Shown here piece after piece: positions 34,681 through 44,775 of a stretch of 64,000 nt of DNA. Under the pieces are notes generated by a model that had not been told where the DNA came from, searched no databases, and saw only the letters and a program-made list of their open reading frames with translations. Position 1 is the stretch's first letter. Each line of letters begins with the position of its first letter. Source of the stretch: Ampelomyces quisqualis (taxonomy: Eukaryota > Ascomycota > Dothideomycetes > Pleosporales > Phaeosphaeriaceae); contig JAGTXZ010000003.1 of assembly GCA_018398575.1 (NCBI GenBank), forward strand, positions 2,418,001-2,482,000. The letters run 5' to 3'. A program made the translations under genes and the position numbers.

Positions 34681-35815
34681 TGGACTAATCAGATATGATT
34701 CTAGAATCACACAGAGCGCCGAAAACCCTCGGAATAGCAATATTTCACCGCGACAGCGAGAACCTTCCCGATGCTTGTTACACCGTCTTCACACATGGCG
34801 AACTTCACCGAATCAATATTATTATATCGTCGACTGCACTACAGGTCCTTACACTTGTAGATTATGATCAATCTGACTGGATACCAGCTTATTAGGAAGA
34901 CGGCAAAGCTCGCTAAGTATTTAGGTAATTGGGCTGTCGATAGTCTACCACTAATTCTTGAGGAGGAACCTGGTATTAGGGAAAGCATTATATTTGTGTG
35001 CTGAGCGGTGCTAACGCTCTCAAGAAGAACAATGGTACTTGCAGACATGTTAAGCCAACGTCACATCTGTCCAGTAACATTTTTACTATCCATCGCTATA
35101 GCTGATAATACAGTCGCTGGTGTAAGTTGCGATAACAGGGAAGTCACCAGACCACGTACACGAGTATGTAGCAGTATGCAAGGATGAGTGCTCAGTGGAA
35201 GCGGCGTAGTGTCCAGGATAAGACATGCAAGCTACGTCATCAACTCGTGCTAGGCCTTATGAAGCAAGAGTCAGACCTCCTACAACTACTTCTTATCCGA
35301 CGTGGGCATGCTGAAATGGTTTCTGAGCTGCTTACTACGGTGAATATTCAGTCAGCTGTACCGACACACGACGCAGCAGCTAGCGCGTCTAACAAGTTCA
35401 ATTTTGGAATAGTATTATCCAAGGTTGTGCCGCGTGCGAGACCAGGTCAAGTATAATTTGAGGCGAGGACAAATTGTTGCACATATCTACGATTACTAGT
35501 AGTCTTTCGGCGTTTTTGAACCCCCAAAGCGATCAGAGGTAGTGGCACAAAGCGAGCTTGTTACCAAGATCCGCAAGAATAATCGGTACATTGATCAATT
35601 GACCAGAAGTCTCGTATTTCTTTGAGTTCCAGACAATTCTCGAGATATACACAGGCAGGCCATTTACATTCAAAACGAGAGACAGCAAACGGATCTTATA
35701 TGATTATATCAATCAAGTCCAACAGTGATATTGTAGCAGTAACCTATGCTCACTGCTGCACATGCCTCATTTCAAGACACGGGTGAGGCAACTACCAGGG
35801 TATCAGTACAGCGCA
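34681..35815. other. AT-rich decayed interval
   Basis: AT-rich with stops in every frame. Translated plus-strand pieces look faintly protein-like (a KTAKLAKYLGNWAVDSLPL stretch near 34890 and LLLIRRGHAEMVSELL near 35280, which recalls an ankyrin-type helix), suggesting one or more old genes or mobile elements worn down by mutation, possibly RIP. Nothing is intact. Confidence 0.4.
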
Positions 35816-36789
35816 TCAAGGTTTCACAGCTCTAACTGAGATGTAACGTCCATCCCCCCAATTCAACCACGCTTCGACGCCAGCCATTACATTGATGAAA
35901 CGGTCTTGTATCCCAACTAATTTAAAGATCTGGTAAGGCACGTAGCCTAAGACACCAAAGAGTCTCCACATCGGCAGCACCTCATCAGTCAGGTCTTCGA
36001 GGGAAAAGTCTTTGAACCCTGCCACTTTCATGAGCTCTTCGTAGCCACCCTCTGGAAGTGTGTTTTGACAGTGAGAAAGGCGCAGCACGTCTTGTAGTTT
36101 GTCCGAATTCCGACTGAAATCAGCTTCGTGTAGAACCACGACACCGCCTGGCTTAAGGAGTCGCTTGAAGTTGTTGAGAACTTTGACTGGGTCGTCCGCG
36201 TGAACAAAGGTCTCCATGGTGTAAATGCCGTCAAACGATGCATCAGGAAACTGGCTCAGGTCGTGGTAGTTGGCGTAGTCGACTTTGATCCTGTCTTGTA
36301 GGCCGTATTTCCCAACATTCTTCTTTGCATCGGCGACGTGGTGCGGCGTGATGTCGATAGCCTGTACATTGAGGCCGTGTCTCGCCATGGTCATAGCGAC
36401 GTATCCTGAGCCGGCACCAGCATCGAGGACTCGGTCACCTGGCTTTAGGCCCAGCCTCGTGTATAGTTTATCTTCCATAGCTCGCTGAGCTTTAGATATG
36501 GGAAAGGGCGACAGCTGTCCTTTCGCATACAATCCGCAATGCCTTGCATTACCGAGGACGAGCCAGTATCCGAGACGTGATTCGAGTGAGCCATAGTAAG
36601 CTTCGACGGACGGTTCAGAGCCGTCGGTGCTCGCGCTCAGACCTGCAATGGGGTGGGTAAGAGCCGTGGACTGTGAGCAATGAAGGAGGGAGGCATACCA
36701 ATCAGAATGGAGGCCAGCAAGATAAGGAATGCACCCACATATCGACGACGGAAAGTGAGGCCCTCGTCAAGCTTTGGATTAGGCGGCAT
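35816..36789 (-). CDS. SAM-dependent methyltransferase, Erg6-like, membrane-anchored
   Basis: Two exons, 36699-36789 and 35816-36642, give 305 residues. The first exon encodes a short basic stretch and a membrane segment (YVGAFLILLASILIGLSA). The enzyme part contains the SAM-binding motif VLDAGAGSGYVAMTMARHG, then VQAIDITPHHVADAKKNV, DGIYTMETFVHADDPVKVLNNFKRLLKPGG and VVVLHEADFS, matching class I enzymes of the sterol 24-C-methyltransferase/tocopherol-methyltransferase type. YYGSLESRLGYWLVLGNARHCG before the domain is typical of fungal relatives linked to small-molecule methylation. The substrate is unknown; true Erg6 is longer at the N-terminus and lacks this anchor. The nearest P450 is 3 kb away, so a shared pathway is only speculation. 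Confidence 0.82.
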
Positions 36790-37370
36790 TTTGAGAAGAA
36801 GTGATGTTTTGGCAACGGCAGATGGATGCAGTTGCTCAGAATTAAGAGAGTCTAAGGGTCTGCTAGCAGTTTCAGCATGCTGCGCCCGGCCCCACCTCGG
36901 GGAGGCGCAGGAGGGGCGGCTGGGGGCTGAGGGCCGACGACACCAACGAGCCACGTTCGCTTACGAAGGCGTTACCTTCCGCCTGCAGTGCAGCGAATGG
37001 ACAGCATGGCAGGCAATCCAGCATGAAACAGGTGTGCGGTCGGACTGCCGCACTCAGTCATGTCAAACCAGTACACTGAGTACAGTACGCCCCCCTGAAC
37101 GGATCGTTAGTGCAGCAAGGTGAGCACGAGTGGCATCAAGGTATATCTGCCAATCGTATCTTCCACAAGCCCTCGACGCCACTTTGCACCTCCAAACTCC
37201 TGCTGCAGTCTCTAACCAATCCGACCCATCATGTAGCCGCCAACATTGTACATGGTCTCCCGTGTCTCGTCCTCTTGTGTGATTTAGCCCCTCACTGCCT
37301 CCTTATGACGACCGAAATGTCATACCTCTCTTGCTGCTCCCTCCGGCCTCCTCACTAGTCACGCAGACTG
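36790..37370. other. Divergent spacer, no gene seen
   Basis: 580 bp between the outward-facing methyltransferase and membrane-protein genes; it should contain both promoters. An in-frame region upstream of the methyltransferase ATG to 36954 is Pro/Arg-rich and not credible coding sequence. Confidence 0.55.
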
Positions 37371-38812
37371 ATGAATTGCTCCATAACCGTACCTGGCCTA
37401 CTGAGTGGAGGAACACGCGGTTGGGTCGGTCAGTCTAATGATCGCGGCACGCTAGACATTGCGGTTTCCAGTTCCATCACGATTTTTCTCTGCATATGGA
37501 CCACAGTTTGCGTCAATGTTCCTTCTCCTGAGCATGGTGTATGGGCTATATTCCGCGATCGATGGCACATGTTTTGTCTCGGTCTTCTCGGGCCTGAGTT
37601 CACGGTGTTGCTTGCCATTGGGCAATATTGCAGTGCAAGGGCATCAGTGAGGCAATTCAAGGCGAAATACAACAACTGGACGCTCAAACACGGCTTCTTC
37701 GCCGACATGGGAGGCATTCATTTGCAGGTGGAGAGCCTCAAGAGTTTTCCTATAACGTCTAAGCAACTCTACTTCCTTGCGGAACATGACTTCATCGCGT
37801 TCCCACACATCACGACGACAATGATAAACGACAAAAACAAAAGCGATGGGCTCTCAAGGTACGTCTGGCGAAACATGGTTGAGACAAACACTGAGCATAC
37901 TGCAGGCTTATCGCGAGTCTCCAAATATTATGGTTTACGCTGAGCACGATCAGCCGTCCCATCAAGGGCTATGCGACAACAACGCTTGAGATAACAACAC
38001 TTGCATACATCTTCTGTGCTTGGGCAAGCATGTTCTTCTGGAGGTGTAAACCGATGGACGTCCAGGATCCTATCATGGTGCCATGCAAAGTTCCGCTCAC
38101 AGCAATCGTGGATCGCCACGGGCGTAGTGCGGCTGAACATTTCCATTTTACTCCGCTCGATTTCGTCGATCGGCAAGAGTGGATAGGCAGTAAGCTTTGG
38201 ACTTACTATGTCAGTCTACTGCGCAGGATGAAGATCATCTACGTCTATGAGAAAGAACTTCCTGCTCGGCACTTCTCATCGTTCAATTTCATTGCCCCCG
38301 ATAAGCCATTCGTCATTCTTATACTCATAATCGCCTGCACATACTCGGCTATATTCCTAGCGGCTTGGAATCTCCATTTCCCTACAGACCTTGAGAGGCT
38401 CATATGGCGGGTATGCACTGCAGGGACCATGGGCATTGTAGTATGCGGTGGTGTCTTCGAAGTCATAGGCATACTCATCGATCTTCACCGGCGTCGTCCG
38501 TTCCTCCCTGATTCTGAGTCAAACTCAGAACATCAACCATATGAAATACCAGCGCCGGTCCGAAGCCATCCTCTTGTAGTGGAGCCAAAGACAAGATGGC
38601 ACTCGCTCCTACAAAATGCACAGAACAAGACAGAGGACAAAGACCCCTACTTCGACATTCGCCTTCGGTCCCTTCTTGTGACGACACCTCTTTGTGCATT
38701 GTACTGCTTGTTTAGAGCATACATTATAGTTGCGGATATAATCACATTGAGAGAGCTTCCCGCTAGCGCGTTTATAGCTATTCAATGGTCTACATATTTA
38801 CCACATATCTAA
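37371..38812 (+). CDS. Multi-pass membrane protein of a fungal-specific family
   Basis: Two exons, 37371-37858 and 37906-38812, encode 464 residues. The order of features is typical of a common but uncharacterised fungal family: RGTLDIAVSSSITIFLCIWTTVCVNVP (first membrane segment), HMFCLGLLGPEFTVLLAIGQY, a WTLKHGFFADMGGIHLQ motif, then LIASLQILWFTLSTISRPIKGYATTTLEITTLAYIFCAWASMFFWRCKPMDVQDPI. C-terminal hydrophobic segments follow (FVILILIIACTYSAIFLAAWNL and a run near GIVVCGGVFEVIGILI). Function is unknown. The 47-nt intron is needed to reach the second block. The region just upstream of 37371 has stops, so a different first exon carrying a signal sequence is possible. Confidence 0.75.
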
Positions 38813-39209
38813 AAAGAGTGGAAATAAATCGTTGATTTGGGAAGATTCTATGACTACTACTGGTATCAGATGCACAGTCTGGGATAGATGATGCCAGGTT
38901 GATTGATTGATTGAAGAGAGTCACGTGTCCAACCCCCGCCCGGGTGGACCGCTCAACAACCACTGCACATAATTTCGGGCCGCCCTTGAAGTTGCTTTTC
39001 TCCCTCTTCTAACGAGTCTGTCCACGCAGTTGTTCTGATGGTAGCATCCACCCATCTACATCAGGTTATGCGGCAGGATTCTGTGTTGAGCGTGAATGGT
39101 TTCGTGGCAGAATGCAGTTAGAGTCCAAAAGAAGTTGAATCTCCAGGGCGGTTTCAAAGAACCAATGGTTTCTAAAGGGATATACCTACGCAATAGTCGT
39201 ATTTGCTGA
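38813..39209. other. Convergent spacer, no gene seen
   Basis: About 400 bp between the stop codons of the membrane-protein and CinA-like genes, likely two 3' UTRs. Confidence 0.55.
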
Positions 39210-39784
39210 TCATAGCTTGCCATCTCCCTTAATCACATCCCTTACCAACTTCAACCCTTCGACGGCAAATCTCTGCATATTTGATTCTCGGTCATTGCTT
39301 CCTGTTTCGACTTCCCTTGTCGCCGTCTCTGCGCCGTCTCTTGCTACCGCGAGCGCAACATAACCTGGTGTCCGATTCCTCGTGCTGCCACCTGTTGGTC
39401 CGGCTGTGCCGCTCTCGCTGATCGTGTATGTGCTCCCCAGCGTTTTGCGCGTATGTTCAGCGAGTCCGGTGACAATGTCTGGCGTCGGACCTTTGTACTT
39501 CTCGATGTGTTGTGGCGTCCAGCCTGCGTATGCGATGCGTGATTCGAGTGTGTATAGAGTCAAGCCACCTTTGTAGTATTTGGACGCGCCGGGAAAGGAA
39601 AGGAGAGTAGCCGAGATGAGACCTCCCGCGGCCTATTACGCATTAGGGTCTAATTGGTTGTGGCCATGCATCTGTAACGTACAGTTTCTGCTACAGATAT
39701 AGTCTCGTTCCTCTCCTTGAGCAACGTTGCGACTTCCTGTACAATGGCTTTGAGGTCTTCGGGGGGGAAGCTTGATGATGACAT
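39210..39784 (-). CDS. CinA C-terminal domain protein (NMN amidohydrolase-like)
   Basis: Two exons, 39683-39784 and 39210-39632, encode 174 residues. It consists of one CinA-C domain. ETISVAETAAGGLISATLLSFPGASKYYKGGLTLYT is the substrate-binding start (bacterial proteins have a similar AESCTGG motif, here AETAAGG), and ESGTAGPTGG...TPGYVALAVA is the conserved glycine loop before a characteristic strand. Bacterial CinA-C deamidates nicotinamide mononucleotide in pyridine nucleotide salvage. The fungal role is inferred. The Ser-to-Thr and Cys-to-Ala changes in the first motif are worth noting. The 50-nt intron lies inside that motif, directly after AET. Confidence 0.85.
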
Positions 39785-40026
39785 TGTGGGAGCAAAGTGG
39801 GAGTTCAGATGTGGACAAACGTCTCCTTTACAAGTCAACACAGATGTTGGTGGTACTGTTAGGAAAAGTTGCTCTCGCGGGGTAGCTTTAACATGACGTG
39901 ATGTGGGGTAGTTCATGATACTTTAGCTCGAAGCAGATTGTGTATCATCGATACGATGGCTCTAAGAGGACTCTGACCATATTCTGCACACTGCTTGTAG
40001 ATACTGAAGATGTACACAATGAATTA

Positions 40027-42063
40027 CTATACGAAACTGAACCTCTCCTCTCCCTTTCGTACAAATCGAATAGGGATAGTAACTCCCCTCAGTTGCAATG
40101 TAATGATGCTAGAAGCCTTTGCTTTCAGGTAGTGCTCAGCTCTGTCACAAGCCTGTTGGTATAACCTTCTTCTCTCCTCCCCACCCTTTGGCATTCTCTC
40201 GACTTCTTCGTCGGAAGCAAGGTCATCAACAGCCAGTTCGACGCTGTACTGAGAGAATATGGCCGCTAGAACAGCTAGAATCTCGACCTGCGCAAAGCGT
40301 CGACCTATGCAAGATCGGAAACCGTCGCTGAATGGGATGTACGAGCCTTTGACGGGCTTGAAGAGTTGCGATGAAGTATCCTCGCCAGATGGTCCGCGTA
40401 ATTCTTCGTCGTCATAACTGATGTCAACGAAGTCGTCGCTGATCTTGGTTTTGGTAAGCCAGCGCTCTGGTCGGAAGCGATTGACATCCTCATCTTTCTC
40501 CTCCTCCAAAGCATTTGGTGGTGCTGGCCAGTATCGTGGATTGCGATGAATGGCGCAATTTAGGAATATGTGACAGCCACCAGGAATGGTGTACTGTTTT
40601 CCGTCAAGAGTGATTTGCTGTGGCCGACCAGGTGCAGTCGATTTAGGTATGTTGACGACTGGCTGCATGAGCCTAAGTGTCTCGTTCATGACCGCCGCTG
40701 TCATGCCACCGAAAAGCTTGGGGAAGTGTTCTTCATACGTCCAAGCTTCCAATGGCTTCCCCTCTGTGCTCCCCTCGATATCCTCTTGCAAGCGTCTTTG
40801 TGACGCAGAGTGCATCGCCAGGTAGATCAAGGAAAAGTGCAAAGTATTAGCAGTAGTTTCGTGGCCGGCGAGCATGAGCACGAATGCATTGCCTAGCAAA
40901 TCGCTTTTCTCCAGATTTGTGCTCTTCTCGTCGAGGATCCCGCTTCCCCGGATTAGAGCTTCGAAGAGATCCATACCTCCTTTAGCATCACCAGAGGCGA
41001 CCTGAGTCTTTTTGAGTTCGTATAATTCATCCATATATTGTCCCCATTCGCCTAGTGCTTTGGCTACCTCGCGGTGCGCTGCGATAGGAGATTTTGCTGC
41101 GCAATGGGATCAGCGATGGGGATGTCAAACGCAACCGTTCACATTAAGAACGCTGAAAGACGGTGTGAGTAACTTACAGAGAAACCTTGGCGGGATTATC
41201 AGTGTTAACATGATGTTGTGGAGCAATTCGCTCAAAGCTTGGCGATAGTTCATTTGGTGACCGGGAGGCACCTCGGAGCCCACGAACATTGACTTGCCTT
41301 CGCTCTTCCTCTCAGTAGCTGGTAGGCCCTCTTCGTGATGCCAGACAACGCGGACATCGAAGCCTGCGCTACTGATGACATAGAGCGCAAAGTTCATGGC
41401 CCCGGAGGAGGGCTCTACAACGGTCTGATTACCGCGCCCATCGAGTCCCGTCCACAGGCCGATTAGTGATTTGGCGTGATGGAGTGACTCTGTAAATACT
41501 AGTTGATTGTTCTTTTCTCCGAAACTAGGCGCAGCAAGCTTGCGATGCATGCGCCAGTCTGCGCCCTCTGTTGAGACGAGATTCTTCCCATATATATCCA
41601 GTGCTCGGTACATCTCCAGAGGCTTTGGAAAATCAGTGCGTCTTGTTGTAATTTGCGTCATTGCTTCTGCATCGGCGACAAAACAATGGATTATTGTTGG
41701 AGATGCGAGCAAGAAGACGTCTTTGCCGAGCTTTTTGTATGGCAGATGCCCAATTCGGTGACCCCATTCTGGATCTAGAAGGCTGAAGGCATATGATTAG
41801 GTCGATTACAGTTGCTCATGGCGAGAGAAGCCTTACTCTACCCATAGTCCTTGGTAAGAAGCCGGTAAAAACCTCCTCAGCAACGGCGTCCACAGGAAAA
41901 AAGTAGACAACCAGAATATACTGAAGGCATTCCATGGCATTACTACTACAGGGAACCCCGAGCTCTTCGCTAGTGCGACATTGCGCAAGAGATTACGATA
42001 AGTACTGCCCAGGAAGTAGACAACCGCGGCGGCTAGAGCGCTGAAGACAAGGGTGAGCACCAT
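40027..42063 (-). CDS. Cytochrome P450, long form
   Basis: Three exons in transcript order, 41837-42063, 41178-41782 and 40027-41096, give 633 residues. An N-terminal membrane anchor (VFSALAAAVVYFLGSTY) is followed by a second hydrophobic stretch. P450 marks: the I-helix AGHETTAN, the K-helix ETLR, the meander ending in RFRPERW, and the haem loop FSDGFRSCIGRRFA with the Cys ligand near residue 537. The product is about 100 residues longer than most P450s; the extra length includes acidic linkers before the haem loop (ISYDDEELRGPSGEDTSS) and after it (DDLASDEEVERMPKGGEE). The substrate cannot be inferred. The frame reaches 42120, but that codon is TTG, so the ATG at 42063 is chosen. I see no synthase gene nearby. 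Confidence 0.9.
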
Positions 42064-44775
42064 GACGCTACGCTTTGTTTCCACCGTAATCGAACGACGG
42101 TCAGGAATGCAGCAGTGCAATACACAATTGGGATGAGATTCGGGAAACGGAAAACTGATTATGGTGATAGTTGGTGCTGTGAGTGTCGTGTTCGGAAGGG
42201 CGTCTTCCGTCGGTTAGCAGAGACAGTTGTGACGTCTACATACGGTTGCGAGGCCTTTTGCCTCATCACTGTTTGAAGGGGTTCGCTTAACTCATTCCGC
42301 CTCACACCTTGTCTTTCGCCTATACAGCAGCCGCATCAGTGCACACTATTACAAGTGCGAGGCCCCGGAGGCTCCTCCAAGTGTAGCTGGGTTTGGCGCA
42401 CATGTCACGTGTGACGTAAGTGGGGCGTGTGGCTCTATCTGGCATAGGCTTGGATTGTCTTGGCAAGCGGTACCTACATATCGTCTTCAACCGACATCGC
42501 ACAAACCGCCGTCGCGTGTAGAGCAAGTAGACTGCCAGCTTTGCTACCAATGTATCACAAGGTCTTACTGTACGTCGGAAGCTGCCCAACTCGCTTCCGT
42601 CGTTCGCTTGTAACGGCTACCGTATAGATTCTACTATAGAACATGGACGGTTTGCTCCCATTGAGGAGGCAGCAGACCGATCTACTCTTTTGCAGTCAGG
42701 TAGTCGGGTATCGCTTCTTGACGAACAGGACACCACGGTCCAAGTCGATGCAGACGAATGGTCGGCTCTACCGTACGGAGTACTTGCCGGAAGTGAAGCA
42801 CAGAGATCGGCAAGGAACATCAGATTTCGTCGACTAGATGCCGCGCGAAATGAAGCTGCTCACCGACTCAAATTGACAATACTCCGTACGCGCACCGAAT
42901 CTTCGGTTGCACTTGATCCATGGCCTCGAGTCGAGAGAGGCGGGCGATCCTGTAGATGGCGCATGCTTTGCAAGCCCTTTCGGCTGCCCGAAGGTATGTA
43001 CGGAGTAGATCCGAGGAGGATCAGTTTGATGCTGTCGCCGCTTGTCATGTATCCGGTAGAGTGACGGGCCGGGAAGAATCGGCTTCATACTCGGTAACGA
43101 CCTCTGATTCTGGGATTGACTTGATGTAGCACCAAGGGTTCTCCTGCCATTTCGAGTGAATATTATTCTGGCAGCTGATCACGCGAAGCCAAGGTTACTC
43201 CGTCTTGGCCACCTGCACGTTTCAACATAGAACTTTGAAGCTGCAGTAGGCTGCGCTCAGGGCATTCACACACGTGCGCGCTTGGATTGCGTACTGAGTA
43301 CTCCGTACTCGGTATAAATATATCTGTCGGATGCGGCCGCCTAGAAGTGCTGACATTGGGCAGCAAGGTGGGAAAAAAGGCCCGGCTTGAAAGAATCAAG
43401 CGGTGTTGCAACGTGACCACGGTGACACGGTCCACGGCTACTACACCACCACAGCATGGCTGGTCATGATAAAAAATGATTCGGCTTTTGCCAAGGGCAG
43501 GGGGCCGCCAAAGGCCTGATGCCTGTCGTGCTCGCCAGCCACCGGCCATGACTTTCCACGAGGTCCTCGACAGCGCTTGGAATCTGGATCGACTCCTCGA
43601 CGTGCAGCAATTAGCTGAGTGTGCGGAGAAGCGCGCATGCCGCACGAAGCAACAAGCTCAGCAACTGTTGCAACCACAGAGAGTCACGTTACCCGAGCAG
43701 GGACGGCATTCACCCATTCGTGTTGAGATCAGCACAACGAGTAGCATGGGCAGCAATGGATTTGCGTGGGCGACGGGAGCGGCGTTTGCTATGCGGAACA
43801 GTGCCTCAGCTGGCAGTGTTTGATAGAGGCTGCATCTGTCGTCGAGGAGTCTCCAGGCGAGGTGCAGTGGCCAGAGTCCAGTCATCTGAATCGTGTTCGG
43901 TCAAGACTGACGGACGTATGTACTCGGTACTCGGTACTCGTCTTCTGTCACCTCAGACCTGTGCAACCCAGGCAAAGTGGCGGGTGGAGACATTCCCCTC
44001 GTCAGAGTCGTCACACTTCGGTGCTTCGGTGGTCGAGCCTACATAGGTGACACTGACAGTACACCACCACCACCACCACCACCACCACCACCACCACCAC
44101 CACCAACACCATGACCACGACGGTCGCCCATCTCGCCGCGCAACCACCTCTGCCCTGACGGGTGTCAGCTTCCTCTGCGCCCGACCAGCGCATCTCTTCC
44201 TCTGTGTGTCCGCGAGTCGCGACTAGCTCCGCGCGTGTCTGATTGCCCCTGCGGCCTGCCCCTGCCCCTGCCCCTGGCTCTTCCTTTGCACGGCCCGTCT
44301 TCGCATCTAGCGCCACTCGTCGCCGAACAGCAGCAAACGTCGACGCATAGCGCTTGACTTTGCGCGATTCACCACCACTGGGCCCATTTCCTGCTTCCGA
44401 CAGCCGTCTCCGGCTCCATGGTAAGAAGGCCTCGCTCACGGCTGGCCTGTCCCCGCGCGGCGTGACCACAGTCCCCCCTGGGCTCCACGCCTCTGCCCTG
44501 CGACGCTCACCAAACTCCTTCCATCTCCCCTCTGGCCATGACGCAGATTGGGCTGGCGTCCGCAAGTCTTCTCCGGCCAACCATCTGCTGACGTGCCCGT
44601 GAATTGGTCCCTTTCTGTCCTTGCGACTGCCGAGGGCCGCTCTTTCCACCAGCTGCCCCCCGCGCCCTGCTGGCCTTTGGGTCCTGGGAGCATCCGTCCT
44701 CGTTGCCTAATTGCTCTGGGACAGGTCCATGGTCGCATGGCCTGAGCGGATCGTTTGGGTCTGGCATATCTAAGG
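42064..44775. other. 2.7-kb spacer rich in short repeats
   Basis: No gene recognised between the P450 and the large zinc-cluster factor, which diverge. It contains four exact copies of the 9-bp TACTCCGTA/TACGGAGTA element (42774, 42880, 42999, 43299), a related tandem TACTCGGTA near 43920, and a CAC microsatellite at 44062. The last 700 bases are C/T-rich and probably form the promoter and long leader of the transcription factor. Confidence 0.55.
44062..44103. repeat. (CAC)14 trinucleotide microsatellite
   Basis: Fourteen uninterrupted CAC units followed by CAACAC, about 670 bases before the zinc-cluster factor start. On the minus strand it creates a long Trp run in a spurious frame. Likely variable between isolates. 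Confidence 0.92.

Noticed and set aside
44011..44649. 212-codon minus-strand frame containing long Trp and Val runs
   Set aside because: The runs come from the CAC microsatellite. The sequence lies in the leader region of the zinc-cluster factor.
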